Positions 19,134 to 27,405 of a stretch of 64,000 nucleotides of DNA are shown here, one piece after another; positions within the stretch are counted from its first letter, which is position 1, and each line of letters opens with the position of its first letter. The translations under genes and the position numbers were made by a program. The stretch is from Chersky-840 sp963811775 (GTDB lineage: Bacteria; Actinomycetota; Acidimicrobiia; Acidimicrobiales; UBA8190), in the NCBI GenBank assembly GCA_963811775.1, contig CAWESO010000001.1, positions 124,001 through 188,000 on the forward strand, read 5' to 3'. The notes beneath the pieces are model-generated. The model was not told the origin of the DNA, did not search any database, and was given only the letters and a program-made list of their open reading frames with translations.

Positions 19134-19655
19134 TCAGGGAAGGACCAACTGCTCCCCGGGCACGACGCTGTCGCCCCCGATCTGGGCTTCGAGCCTCGCC
19201 ACCACCACTCGGGGATCGCCGCTCGGGTCCAGACGCGTGGCGATGGACCACAAGGTGTCGCCGGGCCGGACGACGTAGGTGGCATGAGGGGCGACGGTCT
19301 CCCCCGCCAGAGCGGGACCGGGGGTGGCGAGGGAGCCCCCGGTTCCGCTCCAGGGCAGGGCAAGGGCGACGAGCAAGCCCGCCGCCACCATTCCGAGCAC
19401 GACCCGCCGGCGCCGCACTGCGACGCTCGGCCGGGTCGTCCGCCCGTCGGCCGCACACCCGGCGCGCGTGGGACGCGCCTGATGACGACGACGGTCGAGC
19501 TCGGGGGTGGGAGGTGTCGACCACGGCCCGTCACCGCGTCGGGCGGGACGGGCCGGCGCCGGCGCCGGCGCCGGCGGGGAGCCGGGTGCGACCACCCGGA
19601 GCGACGGCCGGGACCGGCGACGGGTCGAGGGGATGGGCGCCAGGACGAGGGCCAT
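19134..19655 (-). CDS. SOS-controlled LysM membrane protein, YneA/ChiZ-like division suppressor candidate
   Basis: The 173-residue protein has a basic, Pro/Ala-rich cytoplasmic N-terminus of about 85 residues, one transmembrane helix (VVLGMVAAGLLVALALPW) and a C-terminal LysM domain (TYVVRPGDTLWSIATRLDPS). LysM binds peptidoglycan. Divergent placement from lexA is the arrangement of Bacillus yneA and mycobacterial Rv2719c (ChiZ), both damage-induced proteins that restrain division. Two perfect LexA boxes lie at its promoter. The suppressor role is inferred from architecture, synteny and control sites; sequence similarity to those proteins beyond LysM is not evident. Confidence 0.8.
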   Translation of the reverse strand: MALVLAPIPSTRRRSRPSLRVVAPGSPPAPAPAPARPARRGDGPWSTPPTPELDRRRHQARPTRAGCAADGRTTRPSVAVRRRRVVLGMVAAGLLVALALPWSGTGGSLATPGPALAGETVAPHATYVVRPGDTLWSIATRLDPSGDPRVVVARLEAQIGGDSVVPGEQLVLP

Positions 19656-19681
19656 CAGCCTCGACCGCCGGGCCGTGAGGT

Positions 19682-19734
19682 CGAACAGGTGTTCGTCACG
19701 CCCTCATCACACCACGAACAGGTGTTCGTGTCAA
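19682..19734 (-). promoter_or_regulatory. Promoter of the LysM gene with two LexA boxes
   Basis: Minus strand -35 TTGACA (19734-19729) and -10 TGTGAT (19711-19706) are 17 bases apart. A perfect SOS box CGAACAGGTGTTCG (19715-19728, plus strand) fills the spacer, and an identical box (19682-19695) sits just past the expected start site. Their starts are 33 bp apart, about three helical turns. The form CGAAC-N4-GTTCG is the LexA operator of Gram-positive bacteria. Confidence 0.85.
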
Positions 19735-19833
19735 GGCTGGTCCGGGCCGGGCGACCCGGGGTGGCGATCTCCATGGAGACACGATCGCAGGAGGGTGTGA
19801 CACCGCGTCCCTCCCTGCTCGGAGCGGCCCAGG

Positions 19834-19890
19834 CGAACAGGTGTTTGATCCCCGCCGAGCCGACCGGTACGGTATACGAACTGGTGTTCC
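19834..19890 (+). promoter_or_regulatory. lexA promoter with two LexA boxes
   Basis: Plus strand -35 TTGATC (19845-19850) and -10 TACGGT (19868-19873) are 17 bases apart. Box CGAACAGGTGTTTG (19834-19847) overlaps the -35; box CGAACTGGTGTTCC (19877-19890) covers the expected start site near 19880. Both differ by one or two bases from the perfect boxes of the divergent gene, suggesting weaker autorepression of lexA. Confidence 0.8.
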
Positions 19891-19978
19891 CCTTCCCCGG
19901 ACGCTCTCCTGCGGAGCCGCCTCGGGACCGGACCCGGGGCACGACGACGCCGACGGCGGATCGGACGAGGAGGGCGAC

Positions 19979-20608
19979 ATGGCCGAAGCACTCACCGGGA
20001 AGCGGCTCCAGATCCTGGAGTTCATCGGGGACAGCCTGCGGGAGCAGGGCTACCCCCCGTCGGTGCGCGAGATCGGCGAGGCCGTCGGCCTGACGTCGTC
20101 GTCCACGGTCCACGCCCATCTCGCCGTGCTCCAGCGCGAGGGGTACCTGCGCCGCGACCCCACCAAACCCCGGGCCATGGAGGTGCGGTTCGACCCGTCG
20201 TCGCGTGCGGCCATGGCGGCGAGCCCGGTCCGCCACGTCCCCCTCCTCGGAGACGTGGCCGCCGGCACCGGGGTGCTCGCCCACGAGAACGTGGAGGAGC
20301 TCCTCCCGCTCCCCGAGGAGTTCACCGGCTCGGGGTCGGTGTTCATGCTCCGCGTGCGGGGGGAGTCCATGATCGAGGCCGGCATCTTCGACGGCGACTT
20401 CGTGGTCGTGCGCCAGCAGCCCGACGCCGACAACGGCGACATCGTGGTGGCCGGGATCCCGGGCGAGGAGGGCACGGTCAAGACGCTCACGCGGCGCCGC
20501 GGCAAGGTGGTGCTGACTCCCGCCAACGCCGCCTACCCACCCATGGAGTTCGCGCCCGACGAGGTGACGATCTACGGCAAGGTCGTCACCGTCCTGCGTC
20601 GGCTCTGA
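19979..20608 (+). CDS. lexA: SOS repressor LexA
   Basis: LexA represses DNA-damage genes and self-cleaves when stimulated by RecA filaments. The 209-residue product has the N-terminal winged helix (LTGKRLQILEFIGDSL and PPSVREIGEAVGLTSSST), a cleavage Ala-Gly in GDVAAGTG, the catalytic serine in RGESMIEAG and catalytic lysine in GTVKTLTRR. It begins at ATG preceded by GAGGAGG. It is one of two plus-strand genes in the window and is divergent from the LysM gene across four LexA boxes. recA is not in view. Confidence 0.97.
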   Translation: MAEALTGKRLQILEFIGDSLREQGYPPSVREIGEAVGLTSSSTVHAHLAVLQREGYLRRDPTKPRAMEVRFDPSSRAAMAASPVRHVPLLGDVAAGTGVLAHENVEELLPLPEEFTGSGSVFMLRVRGESMIEAGIFDGDFVVVRQQPDADNGDIVVAGIPGEEGTVKTLTRRRGKVVLTPANAAYPPMEFAPDEVTIYGKVVTVLRRL

Positions 20609-20626
20609 CCCGGGCCCCGATCGGGG

Positions 20627-20900
20627 TCATCCTCGAGCGGGGATCTCCTGGACGGCCCAGTCGTTGCCGTCGGGGTCGCTGAAGAACACGAACGAGCCCC
20701 ACGGGAATTCCTGGACCGCGCTCACCTCCACGCCGCGTCCCGCCAGCTCGTCGTGGGCCGTCGCGATGTCGGAGACCACCAGTTGCAAGCCCTGCACCGA
20801 TCCCGGAGCCGACGTGACGATCCCCACCCCCATGGCGATCGAGCACGCCGAGCCCCACGTCCGAGACCGGTACCGCCACGAGCTCGAGTTTCCAGTCCAC
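20627..20900 (-). pseudogene. VOC/glyoxalase superfamily protein with internal deletion
   Basis: The N-terminal piece VDWKLELVAVPVSDV (GTG 20900) is the start of a small metal-binding VOC protein. The next recognisable segment, GSACSIAMGVGIVTSAPGS, then GLQLVVSDIATAHDELAGRG and SFVFFSDPDGNDWAVQEI, is the normal C-terminal half but in a different frame. The roughly 35 residues that usually join them (DRA-x-x-FY to the first strand-end before the GSACS motif) are missing near 20855. The gene is therefore broken by a deletion of about 100 bases as well as a frame change. It faces the end of lexA with 18 bases between. Confidence 0.72.
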
Positions 20901-21083
20901 GGGGTTCTCCTCGTCTGCGCCGGTGGCGACGATCGACACCGCGTCGGCACCGTCACGCCAGGCATTGGCCATCTAGTGGCCACTCTCGGACGCTGTATGG
21001 AGGGCGATGCAGGGACGATGAGCCGTCCCGTGGGCCCGCCCTCCCGCCGGGGCAAGCTCCCCCGGCCGGGCGCGGCGCGACCG

Positions 21084-22152
21084 TCAGCCGGCGGCGAGGA
21101 CGGCGCCCAGGACGCGGCGCGCCTGGTCGAGTTGGCGGCGCGACACGTGCTCGTCGGGGGTGTGGGCGAGCAGCGGGTCGCCGGGCCCGAAGTTGGCGGC
21201 CGGCACCCCGATCTCGGCGAAGGTGGCCACGTCGGTCCACCCCAGCTTGGCCCGCGGCGCGGACCCCGTGGCCGAGACCAACGCCGCCAGCAGGGGGTGG
21301 CCCAGCCCGGGCGGTGCCCCGGGGGCGGCGTCGACGACGGCGATGGCGTCACCCGCAGCGGGGTCCAACGCGCCACCGAGCAGGTCCCGCAGCGACCGTT
21401 CGGCCCAGGCGAGGTCGCCCTCGGGGGCAAAGCGGTAATTAATCTGTGACCGTGGCCCGGTCGGGCACGACGTTGCCGGCCACACCCCCCTCGACCGCCA
21501 CCGCCTGGAGCTGCTCGGTGTACTCACAACCGTCGAGCACCACGGCGCGCGGCACGTAGCGCCCCAGGGCCTCGAGGAGCGGCGCCATGCGATGCACGGC
21601 GTTGACGCCCATCCAGGGCCGCGCCGTGTGCGCCCGGCGCCCCCCTACCGAGACGACCGCCCGCATCGTGCCCTGGCAACCCGCCTCGACGACGCCGGCG
21701 GTGGGCTCGCCGAGCACGGCGGCATCGGCGGCGAGGAGCTCGGGGTGGGTGCGCGCCAACTGGGCCAGGGCGTTGTCGCGGCGCGCCACCTCCTCGCACG
21801 CGTAGAACACGTAGGTCACATCCAGCGCCGGGGCCGGGACCGAGGTGGCCAGGTCGAGCAGGACGGCCAGGCCCCCCTTCATGTCCACCGCCCCCAGGCC
21901 CCACAGCGTGTCGCCGTCGAGGCGCGCCGGGCCCGGGCCGAAGGGCGGCACGGTGTCGAGATGTCCCGCCAGGACGATGCGGCGGGCCCGGCCGAACGCG
22001 GTCCGGGCCACCACCGTGTCGCCGAAGCGCGCCACCTCGAGGTGCGCGGCCCGGCGCAGGTCGGCCTCCACTTTGTCGGCCAACGCGCGCTCGTCGTGGC
22101 TGACCGACGGGATGGCCACGAGCTCGGTCGTGAGCGCCAGCAGGTCGGTCAT
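21084..22152 (-). CDS. dapE: Succinyl-diaminopimelate desuccinylase (DapE), frame broken near 21446
   Basis: DapE is the M20-family zinc hydrolase that frees LL-diaminopimelate and succinate. The product starts MTDLLALTTELVAIPSVSHD and shows the metal motifs LAGHLDTVPPFG and GAVDMKGGLA, the YACEEVARRDN Glu pair and GEPTAGVVEAGCQG. One extra A near 21446 creates a premature TAA; deleting it restores ATVTINYRFAPEGD and a C-terminus ending GPGDPLLAHTPDEHVS. Restored length is about 355 residues, as in actinobacterial DapE. It follows dapD by 20 bases. Confidence 0.92.
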
Positions 22153-22172
22153 CTCGGCGCCCCCGGCAAGGC

Positions 22173-22997
22173 TCAGGTGCCGACCTGGTGCTCGCGCAGC
22201 ACCTGCTCGAGCTGAGCCTTGTCGTGGCGTTCGCCGGGCTCCAGCCGTTTGATGACGAGCGCGCAGGGCAGGAAGAACTCCCCACCGGGGTAGACGCGCC
22301 GACGCGACGCCCCGATCACGACGCTCCACGGGGGCACCACACCCCGGCCGAGCTCCTCGCCGGTGGCGGCGTCGACGACGGGGATGCCGGGGTTGAGGAT
22401 CACCCCTTCGGCCAGCACCGCCCCCTCGCCCACGCGCGCCCCCTGGGTCACCATGCACCGGCTCGAGATGTTGGCGTCGTCGCCCACCATGACCGGGGCC
22501 GCGTTGGGCGGCTCGAGCACCCCGCCGATCCCCACCCCGCCGGCCAGGTGCACACGCGCCCCGATCTGGGCGCACGAGCCGACGGTGGCCCACGTGTCGA
22601 CCATGGTGTCGGCCCCGACGCGGGCCCCGATGTTCACGTAGCTCGGCATGAGGATGACGCCACGGTCGAGGAACGACCCCCACCGCGCCGACGCGCCGGG
22701 GACCACGCGCACCCCCGCCGCCTCGAACCCGGTCTTCAGGGGGAGCTTGTCGTGGAATTCGAAGGGCCCGACCTCGACGGTCTGCATGGCCCGCAGCCGG
22801 AACAGGAGCAAGATGGCGGTCTTGAGCCAGGTGTGGACCACGACCCCGCCGTCGCCGTCGATCTCGGCCACGCGGGCCTCGCCGCGGTCGAGGAGGTCGA
22901 CGGCCTGGGTGACGATGCGCTCGGCGTCGGTGTCCGCCGGCGTGAGCTCGCCCACCCGGGACCACAGCTCTTCGATCTCGGAGGGCAGGTCGGCCAT
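22173..22997 (-). CDS. dapD: Tetrahydrodipicolinate N-succinyltransferase (DapD)
   Basis: DapD transfers succinyl from succinyl-CoA to tetrahydrodipicolinate. The intact 274-residue protein matches the length and layout of the E. coli-type enzyme: a helical N-terminal domain, then a left-handed beta-helix of hexapeptide repeats (ARVGADTMVDTWATVGSCAQ, IGARVHLAGGVGIGG) with the PPNAAPVMVGDD loop, and a C-terminal VIKRLEPGERHDKAQ. Its presence commits the organism to the succinylase branch of DAP synthesis. It starts 9 bases after the restored dapC stop. Confidence 0.95.
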   Translation of the reverse strand: MADLPSEIEELWSRVGELTPADTDAERIVTQAVDLLDRGEARVAEIDGDGGVVVHTWLKTAILLLFRLRAMQTVEVGPFEFHDKLPLKTGFEAAGVRVVPGASARWGSFLDRGVILMPSYVNIGARVGADTMVDTWATVGSCAQIGARVHLAGGVGIGGVLEPPNAAPVMVGDDANISSRCMVTQGARVGEGAVLAEGVILNPGIPVVDAATGEELGRGVVPPWSVVIGASRRRVYPGGEFFLPCALVIKRLEPGERHDKAQLEQVLREHQVGT

Positions 22998-23006
22998 CGC
23001 CCGAGG

Positions 23007-24249
23007 TTACCGGGCCGCCCCGCCGCCCCCCGCTGCCCCGCCGCGGCCCCCTGCACCGTCCACCGCCCGCCGCCCCAGGTCGGGGTGGTCCGACGCCGCC
23101 AAGCGCGTCGCCACCAACTCGATGCGGTCGTCGGGCTGCACGGCCGCGACGCGGCACGAAACCGGCCGCCTGCGAGCCGTAGAACTCCCCGGGGCTCACG
23201 AGCATCCCGGCCGACTCGGCCAGCGCGGTCGTGAGCACCCACGCGCCGGCGCGGCCCTCGGCCTCGCCGCGCGCCTCGGCCCAGACCGGCACCGGCACCC
23301 ACAGGTAGAAGCCGCCGGCCGGCAACGCCACCTCGAGGCCGGCGCCGCGCAGGATCTCGGCCAGGCGAGCGAGCCGGTGCCGGTACCGCTGGCGCTGCGC
23401 CTCGACGTGGTCGTCGTCGTCCCAGGCCACCACGGCCGCGGCCTGCACCGGCCCCGGCACCATGAGCCCGGCGTGCTTGCGGATCTCACCCAGGTACTCG
23501 ACCAGCTCGACGTCGCCGGCGTAGAACCCGACGCGCACCCCGGCCAGGTTCGAGCGCTTCGACAGCGAGTGCACGGCCAGCACCCCCTCGGTGCCGTGCT
23601 GCACGACGCTCGTCGGGGCGCCGTCCCAGGTGAACTCGGCGTAGCACTCGTCGGAGAGCACCGGCACCGAACGCTGCCGGCCCCAGGCCACGGCCTCGCC
23701 CAGGTCACTCAGCGCGCCGGTCGGGTTCGACGGGCTGTTGACCCACAGGCACACGGCGCGCCGGGCGTCGTCGTCGTCGACGGCCGAGAGGTCGAGCCCG
23801 CCGTCGGCGCGGACGGGCACCTCCACCGCCCGGCACTCCGCCAGGCGGGCCCCCATGGCGTAAGTGGGGTACGCCAGCGCCGGGGCCAGGACGGTGTCGC
23901 GCCCCGGGGTGCGCAGGCGCAAGAACCACGCCGCGCTGGCCACGAACTCCTTGGTGCCGACGCAGGCGGCCAGCTGCGCGGGCTCGAGCGATACCGAGAA
24001 GCGCCGCCGCACCCAGCCCGCCGCGGCGGCGCGCAGGGCGGCGCTGCCGATCGACGCCGGGTACCCACGCTCGGCCCCCGACGTCGCCAGGGCCTCGATC
24101 ACGGCCGCGGGCGGGGCGTCGCACGGCGTGCCCACCGACAGGTCCACCGCACCGCCGGGGTGCGCGGCGGCGGCCTGCGCGGCGGAGGCCAACCGGTCGT
24201 AGGGGTACGGCGGAGGCGTGAAGCCGCGGCGCGTGTCGGGCCCGTTCAC
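23007..24249 (-). CDS. dapC: Succinyldiaminopimelate transaminase (DapC), frame broken near 23156
   Basis: DapC is the PLP-dependent class I aminotransferase that makes N-succinyl-LL-DAP from glutamate. The product has LSVGTPCDAPP, NSPSNPTGALSDLG, DECYAEFTWDG and the PLP lysine region VHSLSKRSNLAGVRVGF. One extra C near 23156 breaks the frame after GSQAAGFV; removing it gives RVAAVQPDDRIELVATRLAA and a TAA at 23007. Restored length is about 413 residues. The GTG start overlaps the hflX stop, and dapD follows at once, so dapC-dapD-dapE form a unit. Confidence 0.9.
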
Positions 24250-25508
24250 GACGCCGCGAATTCCCGGAACCGGGCCCGCCCGGCGTCGTCGAGCACGACG
24301 TGGACGACGGTGGCCCCCTCGTGGTGGGACTCGTCGACCACCTCGCCCTCGCGGTGCACCGCGGCCAGCACATCGCCGCGCTCGAAGGGGACGACGAGCT
24401 CCACCAGGCGATCGGCGATGCGCAGCCTGTCGCCGATGGCGCGCAACACCTCCTCGATGCCCTCCCCGGTGAGCGCCGAGGCCACCACCGCCCCCTCGTG
24501 GGCGTTGCGCAGGCGCGCCGCCGCGGCCGGGGCGCGGTCGGACTTGTTGATCACCACCAGCTCGGGCACCGCCCCGGCGTCGATCTCGTCGAGCACCGAA
24601 CGCACGGCGTCGATCTGCCGGTCGGGCTCGGGGGCCGACCCGTCCACCACGTGGACGAGGAGATCCGCCTCCTTCACCACCTCGAGCGTCGACCGGAACG
24701 CCTCGACGAGCTGGTGCGGGAGCTTGCGGACGAACCCGACCGTGTCCGACAGCAAGACGGTCTCGCCCCCGGGCAGGGCCAGGCGCCGGGTCCGGGAGTC
24801 GAGCGTCGAGAACAGCCGGTCCTCGACCAGCGCCCCGGCGTCGGTGAGCCGGTTGAGCAGCGTCGACTTGCCGGCATTGGTGTAGCCCACCAGGCTCACC
24901 ACCCGTTGGCGCGAGCGCAGGCGCGACCGGCTCTGGGTGCGGCGGGTGGCGGAGACCTGCTTGAGGTCCGCCTCGAGGCGCGTCATGCGTCGCAGGAGGC
25001 GGCGCCGGTCGACCTCGAGCTGGGTCTCGCCCGGGCCCCGGGTGCCGATCCCCCCGGCCTGCTGGGAGAACCCGAGCCCCCGACCCCGCAGCCGAGGCAG
25101 CCGGTACCGCAGCAGCGCCAGCTCCACCTGGGCCTTGCCCTCTTGGGAGCGGGCGTTCTGAGCGAAGATGTCGAGGATCACGGCGGTGCGGTCGATGGCG
25201 GTCCGGCCCAGGATCTTCTCGAGGTTGCGTTGCTGCGCGGGCGAGAGCTCGTCGTCGAAGACCACGGTGTCGGAGTCGAGGGTCTCCGACATCTCGTGCA
25301 GCTCCTGTGCCTTGCCCCGGCCCACGAAGGTGGCGGGGTCGGGGCGGTCGCGGCGCTGGACGGTCCGGCCCACCACGACGGCACCGGCGGTGTCCACGAG
25401 CAGCGCGAGCTCGTCGAGGTCGGCGTCGACCGACTCGGGTGACGTCCACGGAAACACCACGCCCACGAGCACGATGCGCTCGCGGAAACTGCGCTCGATG
25501 AGCGTCAC
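24246..25508 (-). CDS. hflX: Ribosome-associated GTPase HflX
   Basis: HflX is a GTPase that binds 50S subunits and rescues stalled or heat-damaged ribosomes. The 420-residue protein has the HflX N-terminal domain (GRGKAQELHEM, FDDELSPAQQRNLE, then RTAVILDIFAQNARS), the glycine-rich GGIGTRGPGETQLEVDRR and the G domain: G1 GYTNAGKSTLLNRL, G3 DTVGFVRKLPH and G4 NKSD. The GTG start overlaps the dapF stop. It sits between dapF and dapC, a placement that tells nothing about DAP synthesis but implies co-transcription. Confidence 0.96.
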   Translation of the reverse strand: MTLIERSFRERIVLVGVVFPWTSPESVDADLDELALLVDTAGAVVVGRTVQRRDRPDPATFVGRGKAQELHEMSETLDSDTVVFDDELSPAQQRNLEKILGRTAIDRTAVILDIFAQNARSQEGKAQVELALLRYRLPRLRGRGLGFSQQAGGIGTRGPGETQLEVDRRRLLRRMTRLEADLKQVSATRRTQSRSRLRSRQRVVSLVGYTNAGKSTLLNRLTDAGALVEDRLFSTLDSRTRRLALPGGETVLLSDTVGFVRKLPHQLVEAFRSTLEVVKEADLLVHVVDGSAPEPDRQIDAVRSVLDEIDAGAVPELVVINKSDRAPAAAARLRNAHEGAVVASALTGEGIEEVLRAIGDRLRIADRLVELVVPFERGDVLAAVHREGEVVDESHHEGATVVHVVLDDAGRARFREFAAS

Positions 25509-26395
25509 TGTCGAGTCGCCACCTCGGTCGCCACGGGGTCCGGCCCGCGCACCAGGGAGTCGACGAGGGAGTCGAGCACCGCGCCGTCCACCGTGACGGC
25601 GGCCACCATCTGGGTCGGGCCGCCCAGGGACACGCCCGACCCGTCGAGCTCGACGTCGAGGGGGCCGCCCGGATTGTGCACGCGCACGCGGGTGCCGCAC
25701 TCATCGTGCGCGTGGGCGGCGGCCACCACCGCGCACGTCCCGGTGCCACAGGCCAGGGTCTCCCCCACGCCACGCTCCCACACCCGCAGGGTGAGCTCTC
25801 CCGGGGCCGGGCCCGGCCACACGAACTCCACGTTGGCCCCGTCCACCACCGACCGCTCCAGACGGGGCCCGACGCCGTGCACCACCTCGTCGGGGGCGGG
25901 ACCGCCGAACACCACGACGTGCGGATTGCCCATGCCGACGCGCTGGGCCCAGCGAGCCCCGACCGGGGGCTCCCCCAGGTCCTCGCCGAGCGCGGCGTGG
26001 CCCATGTCCACGCGCCCGTACCCGGCCCCGGGGCCGAGCCCGGGGCGGTACTCCACCGAGCGCAGGCCGCCCAGCGTGGCCACGACGACCGTGCCGGGCG
26101 CGACCATCCCGGCGTCCACCGCCGCCTGGACCAGACAGCGGATCCCGTTGCCGCTCATCTCGGCCACGCCCCCGTCCGCGTTGCGCAAGTCCATGGTCAA
26201 CGCCGCCGGCCCGGTGCCCGTGACGGCGCGCACCACGCCGTCGGCCCCGACCCCGCGATGGCGGTCGCACAGGGCCCGCACCTCCGGGCCCGACAACCGA
26301 CGGCGGTCGTCGGGGTCGAGGAGCACGAGGAAGTCGTTGCCCGCGCCGTGGTGCTTGGTCATGCGCAGTGTGCCTCGGGCGTCCATCGGCGTCAT
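25505..26395 (-). CDS. dapF: Diaminopimelate epimerase (DapF) with Ser at the first catalytic Cys position
   Basis: DapF converts LL- to meso-diaminopimelate with two cysteines acting as base and acid. The 296-residue protein has KHHGAGNDFLVLLDP, HRGVGADG, NADGGVAEMSGNGIRCL, MGNPHVVVF and LACGTGTCAVV. The second catalytic cysteine (ACGTG) is present. In the first motif, normally MCGNG, the sequence reads MSGNG, so the first catalytic cysteine appears replaced by serine. The codon lies in an intact frame. The ATG overlaps the miaA stop (ATGA). Annotation as DapF fits the full dap set, but activity needs the residue to be explained. Confidence 0.88.
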   Translation of the reverse strand: MTPMDARGTLRMTKHHGAGNDFLVLLDPDDRRRLSGPEVRALCDRHRGVGADGVVRAVTGTGPAALTMDLRNADGGVAEMSGNGIRCLVQAAVDAGMVAPGTVVVATLGGLRSVEYRPGLGPGAGYGRVDMGHAALGEDLGEPPVGARWAQRVGMGNPHVVVFGGPAPDEVVHGVGPRLERSVVDGANVEFVWPGPAPGELTLRVWERGVGETLACGTGTCAVVAAAHAHDECGTRVRVHNPGGPLDVELDGSGVSLGGPTQMVAAVTVDGAVLDSLVDSLVRGPDPVATEVATRQ

Positions 26396-27405
26396 TCTCC
26401 CACCCCACCCCGACCACCCGCGTCCCACCGGGCCAGCAGCTGCCCGAGCAGATCACCCTCGGGATCGAGCCATGTGATGCGGGGGTCGCGCCGGAACCAG
26501 GCCCATTGCCGCCGGGCGAAGGCCCGGGTGCGCCGCTTGGCCTCGTCGACGGCCTCGGCCAGGGGCACCCCCTGTTCCACGTGCGCCAGGAGCTCGCGGT
26601 AGCCGAGGGCCTGGCGGGCCGTGCGAGACAGCCCCCCGGGCCGCCGGGCCAGGGCCCGGACCTCAGCCTCGAACCCCGCGTCCAGCAGCGCTTCGAAGCG
26701 TCGGTCGATGCGCAGGTCGTGGACGGCGGGGTCGAAGCGGATGCCCACCAACGCGAACGGCGTCGGCGGGTAGGCGTCGAGCCCGGGCCCGTACGACGAG
26801 AAGGGGCGACCGGCGCCGATGGTCACCTCCAGGGCGCGCACGATGCGGCGCCGGTTGGTGGGCTCCATCCGGGTGGCGGCCACGGGGTCGAGCACCGCCA
26901 ACCGGTCGTGCAGCCGTTGCGGCCCCCCCGGCGCGTCGGCCTCTCGTTCGAGCACCGCCACCACGTCGGGGAACCGGCCCGGCACCGCCAACCCGTCGAC
27001 CACGGCGCGCAGATAGAGCCCGGTGCCGCCCACGAGCAACGCCCGGTTCCCCCTGGCCTCGATGCCGGCGACAGCGACGCCCGCCTCGGCCTGGAAGCGG
27101 CCGAGGGAGAACTCCTCGGACGGGTCCACCAGGTCGACGAGGTGATACGGCACCTCGGCGCGCTCTGCCGCCGTCGGCTTGGCCGTGCCGATGTCCATCT
27201 CGCGGTACACGCACATGGAGTCGACCGACACCAGCTCGACGTGACCGTGCCGGTGGGCCAGGGCGAGCGCCAGGGCGGACTTGCCCGACGCCGTGGGCCC
27301 CACGAGGGCCATGTGCCGTGCCCCAGCGTCGGTGGGCAGATGTCGCGGCCCGCCGTCGCGGCGCGCGGGCTCGGGCGCGGGCACCGGGGGCCGGTGCTCG
27401 GCCAC
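26392..27405 (-). CDS. miaA: tRNA dimethylallyltransferase (MiaA)
   Basis: MiaA adds a dimethylallyl group to N6 of A37 in tRNAs reading UNN codons. The protein has the P-loop ALVGPTASGKSALAL, SVDSMCVYREMDIGTAKPT, LVGGTGLYLRAVVDGL and RRTRAFARRQWAWFRRD. GTG at 27405 shares a base with the miaB stop and would give a 31-residue Pro/Arg-rich N-terminal extension; ATG at 27312 gives the usual MiaA N-terminus. The overlap pattern of this operon favours the former, the family the latter. MiaB, the next enzyme on the same nucleotide, is immediately upstream. Confidence 0.93.
   Translation of the reverse strand: MAEHRPPVPAPEPARRDGGPRHLPTDAGARHMALVGPTASGKSALALALAHRHGHVELVSVDSMCVYREMDIGTAKPTAAERAEVPYHLVDLVDPSEEFSLGRFQAEAGVAVAGIEARGNRALLVGGTGLYLRAVVDGLAVPGRFPDVVAVLEREADAPGGPQRLHDRLAVLDPVAATRMEPTNRRRIVRALEVTIGAGRPFSSYGPGLDAYPPTPFALVGIRFDPAVHDLRIDRRFEALLDAGFEAEVRALARRPGGLSRTARQALGYRELLAHVEQGVPLAEAVDEAKRRTRAFARRQWAWFRRDPRITWLDPEGDLLGQLLARWDAGGRGGVGE

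Noticed and set aside
20615..20626. CCCCGATCGGGG palindrome between lexA and the VOC gene
   Set aside because: Only four GC pairs can form around the GATC loop; too weak to call a terminator.
21439..25773. Single 1,444-codon frame spanning dapF, hflX, dapC and dapE pieces
   Set aside because: It reads parts of separate genes joined through unrelated sequence; genes with proper starts and stops explain the region.
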